This document shows positions 17,583-24,466 of a stretch of DNA of 64,000 bases, piece by piece. The translations under genes and the position numbers were made by a program. Origin of the DNA: Pollutimonas sp. M17 (GTDB taxonomy: Bacteria > Pseudomonadota > Gammaproteobacteria > Burkholderiales > Burkholderiaceae_B). Under the pieces are notes generated by a model. The model saw only the letters and a program-made list of their open reading frames with translations, was not told where the DNA came from and made no database searches. The DNA is taken from positions 1,302,001-1,366,000 of the forward strand of contig NZ_CP107548.1 in assembly GCF_025836975.1 (NCBI RefSeq), in the 5' to 3' direction. Numbering within the stretch: the first letter of the stretch is position 1; each line of letters opens with the position of its first letter.

Positions 17583-17957
17583 ATGCCCTACGTCACCATA
17601 TCGATCACACCGGGATTCTCGGCGGCTCAAAAGAAGCAGCTCATGCAGCGGACCAGCGACGCCGTGGTGCAAAGCATAGGCGCGCCCGTGGCCAGCATCC
17701 GGATCCTGCTGCACGAATTGCAGGAGGGCTGCTATCTGAATGCGGGCCAGTTCGATACGCAGGGGCTGATGTTCCTGGTGGAGTTCATCGCGGGGCGTAC
17801 CGTCGAGCAAAAGGCGGCGCTGATCGCGGCGCTCAGCCGCGCGGGGTCCGAGACCACGGGCATCCCTGAAAGCGAGGTGCGCGCACGACTCATCGATTTT
17901 CCCAAGCACGACATGGGAATGGCGGGCGGCGTCAGCGCCGCGGCGCAGGGGCGCTAG
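17583..17957 (+). CDS. 4-oxalocrotonate tautomerase family protein
   Basis: 124-residue tautomerase-superfamily protein. After removal of Met the N-terminus is PYVTISITPGFSAAQKKQL, giving the catalytic Pro1. It is about twice the length of the classic 62-residue 4-OT and ends in a variable tail, so it resembles the longer single-chain members. It forms a pair with the DUF924 gene, whose ATG starts one base after its stop. Substrate unknown. Confidence 0.85.
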   Translation: MPYVTISITPGFSAAQKKQLMQRTSDAVVQSIGAPVASIRILLHELQEGCYLNAGQFDTQGLMFLVEFIAGRTVEQKAALIAALSRAGSETTGIPESEVRARLIDFPKHDMGMAGGVSAAAQGR

Positions 17958-17958
17958 C

Positions 17959-18513
17959 ATGGCGGAACGGGCGGTTTATGGCGAAGCCGATGCCCTGATC
18001 GACTTCTGGAACCAGGCCGGACCCGCCGCCTGGTTCACCAAGAATCCCGATTTCGATGCGGCTCTTCGCCGGCGGTTCAGCGATGCGCATTTCGCGGCGG
18101 CGCGGCGCGATCTCGATCATTGGCTGGACGACGCGGCGGCCGGCCTGGCCCTCGTGCTCTTGCTCGATCAATTCCCGCGCAATGCCTTTCGCGGCACGGC
18201 GCACATGTATGCCACCGATGGCCTGGCCCGCCATTGCGCGCGGCGGGCGATCGCGGCCGGGCATCTGGAACAGGCCGGCGAACCCCTGGCGCTTTTCCTT
18301 TGCGTGCCTTTCATTCATTCCGAAGACATCGAAGACCAGCGCTACGGGCTCGAGCTGTATCGCCGGCACAGCCCATCGAATATCCGCTTTGCGCAAGAGC
18401 ATCACGACATCATCGCCCGGTTCGGACGCTTTCCGCATCGCAATCCGGAGTTGGGGCGCATCAGCACCCCTGAAGAACTCCGTTTTCTGTCCGAGGGCGG
18501 CTTCGCGGGCTAG
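17959..18513 (+). CDS. DUF924 family protein
   Basis: 184-residue helical protein with the DUF924 hallmarks: LIDFWNQAGPAAWFTKNPDFDAALRRRF near the N-terminus, VLLLDQFPRNAFRGTAHMYATD in the middle, and FLCVPFIHSEDIEDQ. The TPEELRFL motif marks the C-terminus. The fold is related to tetratricopeptide-like repeats and the function is not established. The ATG follows the tautomerase stop by one base, so the two genes are probably co-translated. Confidence 0.9.
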   Translation: MAERAVYGEADALIDFWNQAGPAAWFTKNPDFDAALRRRFSDAHFAAARRDLDHWLDDAAAGLALVLLLDQFPRNAFRGTAHMYATDGLARHCARRAIAAGHLEQAGEPLALFLCVPFIHSEDIEDQRYGLELYRRHSPSNIRFAQEHHDIIARFGRFPHRNPELGRISTPEELRFLSEGGFAG

Positions 18514-18549
18514 GAGCATGCTGGCGCACTCGCGCAAGCCGCCGGCTTC

Positions 18550-19164
18550 CTACATGCTGGCCAGGTCGGCCACGGCATCGACGACCAGGCCCGTGCCGAC
18601 GGCGATCATCAGGATATCGCTGGCGACCCGTACATAGCGATAGCCGGAAGGCGGCAAGCCGATGCGGGCCACGACGCCGGGGGGAAGGTCGTAGAAGACA
18701 ATGTCGCGGTCCAGCGGATAGCCTATTTGCCATTTCTTGGCCTGCCCCGGCGGCATGCAGCCGTTGTGCTTCTTGGCCAGTCCCGGCGGGCATCGGCCGG
18801 CGCGGAACTCGTTGCCGTAGTATTCACGCAAATAGCTTCGTTGCTGGTCATTGAAGTGGATGTCGATCGAGATCGAGCCACCGCGATCGCCATGGTATGC
18901 ATGATCGTGGCGTGTCCCGGCATCCCGGCGGTCCGCCTGGCCCGGGCGATCCGCCCTGTCGGGCGCTTTGCCGGACGGGCGCTCCGTCTTCCTTTCAGCC
19001 TGGCTTTGTTTGCCATGGGTGTTGCCGTTGCCTTTGCCCTGGCTCTGGCCTTTGCCCTGGCCGCCGCCGGGCCCGGCATGGGCGGGCTTGTCCGCCAGCG
19101 CGGGCTGGATGGATAACAGGGCGACGACGATCGCCGCGACAAGATGCCGTTTTTGCAGTGCCAT
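18550..19164 (-). CDS. CigR/RcnB-like secreted protein
   Basis: 204-residue exported protein. A Sec signal peptide ends near residue 24 (PALADKPAH). A long hydrophilic Gly/Lys/Gln/Arg-rich low-complexity stretch follows (about 26-100). The conserved part is IHFNDQQRSYLREYYGNEF, CPPGLAKKHNGCMPPGQAKKW and a C-terminal hydrophobic tail (ILMIAVGTGLVVDAVADL). This matches the family around the Salmonella anti-virulence regulator CigR and RcnB-like periplasmic proteins. RBS AAAGGA supports the ATG. Role here unknown. Confidence 0.82.
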   Translation of the reverse strand: MALQKRHLVAAIVVALLSIQPALADKPAHAGPGGGQGKGQSQGKGNGNTHGKQSQAERKTERPSGKAPDRADRPGQADRRDAGTRHDHAYHGDRGGSISIDIHFNDQQRSYLREYYGNEFRAGRCPPGLAKKHNGCMPPGQAKKWQIGYPLDRDIVFYDLPPGVVARIGLPPSGYRYVRVASDILMIAVGTGLVVDAVADLASM

Positions 19165-19276
19165 GATTCGTCCTTTATTGCGCTTCCCGAGCATTGCGGG
19201 CGCCGCCAAGGAGTGTAGGAAGTTTCCTCAAGACCGACCACTGAAAATAGTTTAGGGAAGGTATCCGTTGTTACAT

Positions 19277-20947
19277 TTATGCGGACGGCTTCAGGCCCAG
19301 CTTCCTGGCAAGCTTGTGCAGATTGCTGGGATCTATCCGCAAGGTCCGCGCGGCTTGGGTCCAGTTGTAACGGGCGGCTTGCAGCGCCTCTTGCACCGCG
19401 CGCCGCTGGCATTCGTCCAGCGCTTCGCGCAGGGGCAGCAGCCTGGCCGGGGCGCTGGGCGCCGAAGAGGGACCTGGCGTCGCCGATGCTGCGCCCGATC
19501 CGTAGAAGGGCTCGACGGCATAGAGATCGTCATCCGCGTCCCGCCCGCCGGCGGCTTCCGCGGCCGCTTCGGCGGAGGCATCCGGAGGGAGCCGCGCGGC
19601 GTGCATCTCTTCCAGCGGCTGGGCGCCGGGCCCGGCGATGTCCACGTCCAGGACATCGGGGCTCAAGGTCAGGATCTGGTCGCGCGCGGCGCCCCGGCTG
19701 AGCGCCTTGATCGCCGCCCGGCTGATGACGTGTTCCAGCTCCCGCACGTTGCCAGGCCAGCCATAGCTCATCAGGGCGCGCTCGGCGGCGTATGACAGGC
19801 GCAGGCCGCGCAGCCCCAGGCGGGCGCGGCTGAGTTCAAGGAAGTGGCCGGCCAGCAGCAGGACGTCGCGGCCGCGTTCGCGCAGCGGCGGAATGGGCAC
19901 CGGATACACCGACAGGCGGTGGTAAAGGTCGGCGCGAAAAGTGCCGGCCAGGGTGTTTTCCTTGAGCTGCCGGTTGGTGGCGGCGATGATGCGGACATCG
20001 GTCTTGATGACGGCGTCGGTCCCCAGGCGCTGGATTTCCCCGTTTTGCAGGGCGCGCAGCAGCTTGGCCTGGACCGACAGGGGCAGCTCGCCCACTTCGT
20101 CCAGGAACAGGGTGCCGCCTTGGGCTGCTTCGAAGCGCCCCGCGCGGTCGCTGCTTGCGCCGGAGAAGGCGCCCTTGACGTGGCCGAACAGCTCGCTTTC
20201 GGCCAGCGACTCGGGCAGGGCCGCGCAATTGACCTGCACCATGGGTTTGCCGCTGCGTCGCGAATGGCGATGCAGCCGCCGCGCGAAGAGTTCTTTGCCG
20301 ACGCCGGTTTCTCCCAGCAGCAGGACGGGCAGATCGGAATCGGCCACCACATTCAATTCATGCAGCAGCTGGGAAATGGCGGCGCTTTCGCCCAGGATCT
20401 CGTTCTCGTCGACGATCTGCATGGAGCCGCCCGCCGTGCTGCCCAGCTGGCGCAGATTGCGGTTTTCTTTTTCCAGGGCGGTGATGCGTATGGCCGCTTC
20501 CAGCATCAGGCCGTAGCGCTGCAGCTCGGCTTGGCCCGCCGCGTCGAAGGTTCCGGTGGCCAGGGCATCCAGCGTCAGGGCGCCCCACAGGCGTCCTTCT
20601 ATGTACAGGCTCATGCCCAGGCAGTCGTGCACGGGCAGCGGCAGGCCTTTCTTGTCGTCCAGCAGACCGTCATAGGGGTCGGCCAGCACGCTGTCGGGCT
20701 CGAACCAGGTCGGCTCGCGCCGCGACAGGATGGTGGCAAAGCGCGGGTGCTGGGCGACCACGAAGCGCCGGCCCATGGCTTCGTGGGCCAGTCCCGCCGC
20801 CGCCACCAGCCGCAGGCTGTCGCCGTCCAGGCGCAGCAGGCCGACCGCATCGCACTCGAAGCGTTCCCGCAGCGTATGCACCGCGCGCTGCAGCCGCACG
20901 GCATCGGGCAAGTCGGTGATCAAGTCGGCAAGAATAAGCTGATCCAT
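19277..20947 (-). CDS. norR: NorR, NO-responsive sigma-54 activator
   Basis: 556-residue enhancer-binding protein activating norAB in response to nitric oxide. The N-terminal GAF domain (about 1-165) keeps candidate iron ligands equivalent to the E. coli set: Arg69, Asp90, Asp93, Cys109 and Asp127. The AAA+ domain (about 185-415) has Walker A GETGVGKE. The sigma-54 contact loop reads GAFSGA (259-264) instead of GAFTGA. A C-terminal Fis-type HTH (NWTQAARTLRIDPSNLHKLARKLGL) ends the protein. The ATG lies next to the upstream NorR site, suggesting autoregulation. Confidence 0.95.
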   Translation of the reverse strand: MDQLILADLITDLPDAVRLQRAVHTLRERFECDAVGLLRLDGDSLRLVAAAGLAHEAMGRRFVVAQHPRFATILSRREPTWFEPDSVLADPYDGLLDDKKGLPLPVHDCLGMSLYIEGRLWGALTLDALATGTFDAAGQAELQRYGLMLEAAIRITALEKENRNLRQLGSTAGGSMQIVDENEILGESAAISQLLHELNVVADSDLPVLLLGETGVGKELFARRLHRHSRRSGKPMVQVNCAALPESLAESELFGHVKGAFSGASSDRAGRFEAAQGGTLFLDEVGELPLSVQAKLLRALQNGEIQRLGTDAVIKTDVRIIAATNRQLKENTLAGTFRADLYHRLSVYPVPIPPLRERGRDVLLLAGHFLELSRARLGLRGLRLSYAAERALMSYGWPGNVRELEHVISRAAIKALSRGAARDQILTLSPDVLDVDIAGPGAQPLEEMHAARLPPDASAEAAAEAAGGRDADDDLYAVEPFYGSGAASATPGPSSAPSAPARLLPLREALDECQRRAVQEALQAARYNWTQAARTLRIDPSNLHKLARKLGLKPSA

Positions 20948-20948
20948 G

Positions 20949-21005
20949 GGGCGATTATACCCAATAAGGGTTTTTAACACCCTATCGAATAGGGTTTTTA
21001 TTACC
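20949..21005 (+). promoter_or_regulatory. Array of NorR enhancer sites
   Basis: Two perfect GGT-N7-ACC sites lie at 20969-20981 and 20993-21005, 24 bp apart. A degenerate third, GGG-N7-ACC, is at 20949-20961. Between the two perfect sites ACCCTAT-CGA-ATAGGGT (20979-20995) forms a perfect inverted repeat made from their facing halves. The three-site array matches what is known for NorR of Ralstonia eutropha. It lies 40-100 bp upstream of the sigma-54 promoter and abuts the norR start codon. Confidence 0.8.
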
Positions 21006-21045
21006 TCTTTGCGGAATAAGCCTTGATAAACAAGAAGTAAAAAAT

Positions 21046-21060
21046 TGGCATCGATATTGC
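21046..21060 (+). promoter_or_regulatory. Sigma-54 promoter of norAB
   Basis: TGGCATCGATATTGC carries the -24 GG (21047-21048) and -12 GC (21059-21060) exactly ten bases apart, as required for RpoN. The predicted transcription start near 21072 leaves a short leader before norA at 21101. NorR sites upstream make this the NO-inducible promoter. Confidence 0.85.
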
Positions 21061-21100
21061 TTTAGCCAGTGCGAAGTCAATTGCACAAGGATGAAGCAGT

Positions 21101-21622
21101 ATGGACACTACACAAGCCACCCCGGGGACGGACGCCGACTGGCGACAGAGGCCCGTCGGCGAACTGGTGGACTACATCGTGGCGAATTTCCATGAACGCC
21201 ACAGAGAGCAACTGCCCGAGCTGATCCGGCTTTCGCGCCGGGTGGAGCACGCGCATGCCGACAGACCCGACTGCCCGGCGGGGCTGGCCGACGCCCTGGA
21301 GAACCTTCAGCAGGAGCTGGAAAGCCACATGATGAAGGAGGAGCAGGTGCTCTTTCCCATGCTGCGGCGGGGGATGAACGGACCGGCCCGCGCCCCGGTG
21401 TCGGTGATGCGCTACGAACACGGGCAGCATTTAGATTCGCTGGGTTTGATTAATCTCATGACGCGCAACCTGACACTGCCGGAAAATGCCTGCGGCACCT
21501 GGCGCAGCCTGTATGGCGCCCTGGGTGAATTCAAGAATGACCTTACACGGCACATCCATCTCGAGAACGATGTGCTGTTTCTAAATGCCTCGAGTGCAGC
21601 GGAAGGAGCTCATCATGGGTGA
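21101..21622 (+). CDS. norA: NorA-like di-iron hemerythrin-domain protein
   Basis: 173-residue hemerythrin-like protein of the RIC/YtfE/NorA group, lacking the extra N-terminal ScdA domain of the longer repair proteins. Candidate di-iron ligands are spread over four helices: DYIVANFHERHREQL, LSRRVEHAH, ELESHMMKEEQVLFPML, YEHGQHLDSLG and DLTRHIHLENDVLFLNA. In Ralstonia the NorA protein binds NO and lowers the free NO that signals to NorR. It is the first gene behind the sigma-54 promoter and overlaps norB by 8 bp. SD AAGGA lies nine bases before the ATG. Confidence 0.9.
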   Translation: MDTTQATPGTDADWRQRPVGELVDYIVANFHERHREQLPELIRLSRRVEHAHADRPDCPAGLADALENLQQELESHMMKEEQVLFPMLRRGMNGPARAPVSVMRYEHGQHLDSLGLINLMTRNLTLPENACGTWRSLYGALGEFKNDLTRHIHLENDVLFLNASSAAEGAHHG

Positions 21623-23897
21623 GTACAAGAAGTTATGGTGGTTGTTATTGGCCGTCCTGGCCTTGACATTCGGTATCCTGGGATGGAGCGGCGTCGAAGT
21701 CTATCGGCAAGTGCCGCCCATCCCTGAAAAAGTCGTCACCGTGTCGGGCGCGACGCTGATGACCAAGCAAGACATTCTCAATGGCCAGACCGCCTGGCAA
21801 AGCACGGGCGGCATGCAAGTGGGTTCCATCTGGGGCCACGGCGCCTATCAGGCGCCCGACTGGAGCTCCGACTGGCTGCACCGCGAGTTGACCGCCTGGC
21901 TGGATCTGGCTGCGCAGGAGACGGCCGGTGTGCCATTCGCGCAGCTGGATGCCGATCGGCAGATCGTTCTGAAGAACCAGCTCAAAACGGAATATCGCCG
22001 CAATACGCTGGACGCGGACACCGGCGTGGTCACCGTGTCCGAGCGGCGCGCGCAAGCCATGGCGCAAACCGCCGAGTACTACAAGAAGCTCTACGGCGCC
22101 GACCCCGAGCTGCGCACAACGCGTTCCAACTTCGCCATGAAGGAAGATACGCTGCCCAGCGCGCAGCGCCGCCAGGACCTGACCAATTTCTATTTCTGGA
22201 CGGCCTGGGCGGCCTCGACGGAGCGGCCCAACAGCCATGTGACCTACACCAACAACTGGCCGCATGAGCCGCTGGTGGACAACAAGCCCTCGACGGCCAA
22301 TGTCATGTGGTCCATCGCCAGCGTGATCTTCCTGATCGCCGGCATTGCCTTCCTGGTATGGGGCTGGGCCTTCCTGCATCGCGAAGAGCCCGAGCCCGCG
22401 GCGCCCAAGTCCGACCCGCTGACGCTGGGCGCCTTGACGCCTTCGCAAAGGGCGCTGGGCAAGTACCTGTTCCTGGTGGTGGCCCTGTTCGTCGCCCAGG
22501 TCCTGCTGGGCGGCTTTACCGCGCATTACACGGTCGAAGGGCAGACCTTCTACGGCATCGACGTGTCGCAGTGGTTCCCGTATTCGCTGACACGCACCTG
22601 GCACTTGCAGACGGCCCTGTTCTGGATTGCCACGGGCTTCCTGGCGGCCGGCCTTTTCCTGGCGCCCGTCATCAATGGCGGCAAGGATCCCAAATACCAG
22701 AAACTGGGCGTGGACGTCCTGTTCTGGGCGCTGGTCGTGCTGGTGGTCGGTTCCTACATCGGCAACTTCCTGGCCATCAAGCACATCATGCCCGAGCACC
22801 TGAACTTCTGGCTGGGCCATCAGGGCTACGAATACCTCGAGCTTGGCCGGGTATGGCAGATCGTGAAGTTCCTGGGCCTGGCCTTCTGGCTGCTGTTGAT
22901 GCTGCGCGGCATGCTGCCCGCCTTCAAGAAGGGCGGCGACAAGAACCTGCTGGCCTTGCTGGCGGCCTCGACCATCGCCATCGGCCTGTTCTACGGCACC
23001 GGCCTGTTCTACGGCGAACGGACTCACATCACCATCATGGAGTACTGGCGCTGGTGGGTGGTCCACCTTTGGGTGGAAGGCTTCTTCGAGGTGTTCGCGA
23101 CCACCGCCCTGGCTTTCATCTTCTCCACCATGGGCCTGGTATCCAGGCGCGGCGCGACGGCGGCCAGCCTGGCTTCGGCGTCGCTGTTCATGCTGGGCGG
23201 CGTGCCCGGCACCCTGCATCACATGTATTTTTCGGGAACCACCACGCCGGTCATGGCCATCGGCGCAAGCTTCAGCGCGCTGGAAGTCGTGCCCCTGATC
23301 GTGCTGGGCTACGAGGCCTGGGAAAACTGGCGCCTGAAAGAGCGGGCAGCCTGGATGCAGGCCGTGAAGTGGCCGCTGATGTGCTTCGTGGCCGTGGCCT
23401 TCTGGAACATGCTGGGCGCGGGCGTCTTCGGCTTCATGGTGAACCCGCCCATCTCGCTGTACTACATCCAGGGCTTGAACACCACCCCGGTGCATGCCCA
23501 TGCGGCCCTGTTCGGCGTATACGGATTCCTGGCCATCGGCTTCACCCTGCTGGTCCTGCGCTACGTCGTTCCGGGCTTCTCCTTCAACGACAAGGTCATG
23601 CGCACCGGCTTCTGGGGCCTTAACGCCGGCCTGGTGCTGATGATCGCCACCAGCCTGCTGCCCATCGGCATCATGCAGTTCCATGCCAGCGTGACGGAAG
23701 GCATGTGGTATGCGCGCAGCGAGGAATTCATGCAGCAACCCCTGTTGCAGACCCTGCGCTGGGTGCGCACTTTCGGCGACATCGTGTTCATCGTGGGCGC
23801 GCTGGCCATCTTCTGGCAGGTTGTGCTGGGCCTGACGCAATCCAGGAAGCAGGCGGCCGAGTGGGTGGACTACCCGGCGGCGGCTCCGGCTGAATAA
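21615..23897 (+). CDS. norB: Quinol-dependent nitric oxide reductase NorB (qNOR)
   Basis: 760-residue single-subunit nitric oxide reductase reducing 2 NO to N2O with quinol. The N-terminal extension typical of qNOR (about 1-230, IWGHGAYQAPDWSSDWLHRE) is fused to the 12-helix heme-copper-oxidase-like core. Conserved His segments are WHLQTALFW, WWVVHLWVEGFFEVF, GTLHHMYF and HAHAALFGVYGF. The ATG was chosen for SD GGAAGGAGC. It overlaps norA and is followed by a strong terminator. The unit detoxifies NO or ends a partial denitrification chain; no other denitrification genes are in view. Confidence 0.96.
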   Translation: MGEYKKLWWLLLAVLALTFGILGWSGVEVYRQVPPIPEKVVTVSGATLMTKQDILNGQTAWQSTGGMQVGSIWGHGAYQAPDWSSDWLHRELTAWLDLAAQETAGVPFAQLDADRQIVLKNQLKTEYRRNTLDADTGVVTVSERRAQAMAQTAEYYKKLYGADPELRTTRSNFAMKEDTLPSAQRRQDLTNFYFWTAWAASTERPNSHVTYTNNWPHEPLVDNKPSTANVMWSIASVIFLIAGIAFLVWGWAFLHREEPEPAAPKSDPLTLGALTPSQRALGKYLFLVVALFVAQVLLGGFTAHYTVEGQTFYGIDVSQWFPYSLTRTWHLQTALFWIATGFLAAGLFLAPVINGGKDPKYQKLGVDVLFWALVVLVVGSYIGNFLAIKHIMPEHLNFWLGHQGYEYLELGRVWQIVKFLGLAFWLLLMLRGMLPAFKKGGDKNLLALLAASTIAIGLFYGTGLFYGERTHITIMEYWRWWVVHLWVEGFFEVFATTALAFIFSTMGLVSRRGATAASLASASLFMLGGVPGTLHHMYFSGTTTPVMAIGASFSALEVVPLIVLGYEAWENWRLKERAAWMQAVKWPLMCFVAVAFWNMLGAGVFGFMVNPPISLYYIQGLNTTPVHAHAALFGVYGFLAIGFTLLVLRYVVPGFSFNDKVMRTGFWGLNAGLVLMIATSLLPIGIMQFHASVTEGMWYARSEEFMQQPLLQTLRWVRTFGDIVFIVGALAIFWQVVLGLTQSRKQAAEWVDYPAAAPAE

Positions 23898-23920
23898 AGG
23901 CTGGTATCCGCGGCAGCGGC

Positions 23921-23949
23921 AAAGCGCAGCGCAAGCTGCGCTTTTTTTT
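23921..23949 (+). terminator. Rho-independent terminator after norB
   Basis: A perfect 10-bp stem AAAGCGCAGC-GCAA-GCTGCGCTTT is followed by a run of eight T (23942-23949). It lies 23 bp after the norB stop and touches the 3' end of the convergent merR gene. Confidence 0.9.
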
Positions 23950-24379
23950 ACCCCAGATGCGAGCCGGGCGGGCGTTTTTCCAGGGTGGGCATCGATGCCA
24001 GGCCATGGATGATGCCGCAATGCTCGATGGATTGCGCGCTGGCGCATTGCCGGCGCAAGGCCTTCAGTTGGCCGCGCAGGCGCTGCAGTTCCGCGATCCG
24101 CAGGTCCACGTGGCCGATATGCTCGTCCAGCAACTCGTTGACCGGCTCGCAATCGCCCTGTGGCCGATCGACGAAGGCCAGGAGGCTGCGGATTTCGTCA
24201 TGGGTCATGTCCAGCGTCCGGCAATTGCGTATGAAGCGCAAGCGTTCGACGTGGTCTTTGCCGTAGTGCCGGTAATTGCCATTGCTGCGCTGCGGCTCGG
24301 GCAGCAGCCCCTCCTTTTCGTAGTAGCGTATGGTTTCGGTGCCGCAGTTGGCTGCTTTGGCCAGTTCGCCTATTCGCAT
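23948..24379 (-). CDS. MerR-family Cd/Pb(Zn)-responsive regulator (PbrR/CadR-like)
   Basis: 143-residue MerR regulator. The HTH is MRIGELAKAANCGTETIRYYEKEGLLPEP with QRSNGNYRHYGKDHVERLRFIRNCRTLDM. Metal-binding cysteines characteristic of PbrR/CadR are kept: Cys in RNCRTLDM, GDCEPVNELLDEH and the C-terminal EHCGIIHGL. It is divergent from a Zn/Cd/Pb P-type ATPase and should activate it on metal binding by untwisting the long-spacer promoter between them. Lead, cadmium or zinc specificity cannot be fixed from sequence. Confidence 0.92.
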   Translation of the reverse strand: MRIGELAKAANCGTETIRYYEKEGLLPEPQRSNGNYRHYGKDHVERLRFIRNCRTLDMTHDEIRSLLAFVDRPQGDCEPVNELLDEHIGHVDLRIAELQRLRGQLKALRRQCASAQSIEHCGIIHGLASMPTLEKRPPGSHLG

Positions 24380-24401
24380 TTCGGGATTTCCTGAATAAAG
24401 G

Positions 24402-24432
24402 TTGACCTTATAGTTACTTTAAGGTGTTTACT
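24402..24432 (+). promoter_or_regulatory. MerR-type promoter of the metal ATPase
   Basis: A -35 TTGACC (24402-24407) and -10 TTTACT (24427-24432) are separated by 19 bp, the overlong spacer of MerR-activated promoters. A near-perfect dyad at 24405-24425, ACCTTA-N9-TAAGGT with an inner AGT.ACT match, fills the spacer, as at pbr and cad promoters. Confidence 0.85.
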
Positions 24433-24466
24433 GTCCGCATGCAATAAGCAAGACTAAGGAAACACC

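Noticed and set aside
21645-24152. An 835-codon open frame opposite norB
   Set aside because: It mirrors norB and merR in a GC-rich genome and encodes low-complexity Gln/Arg/His-rich sequence with no motif.
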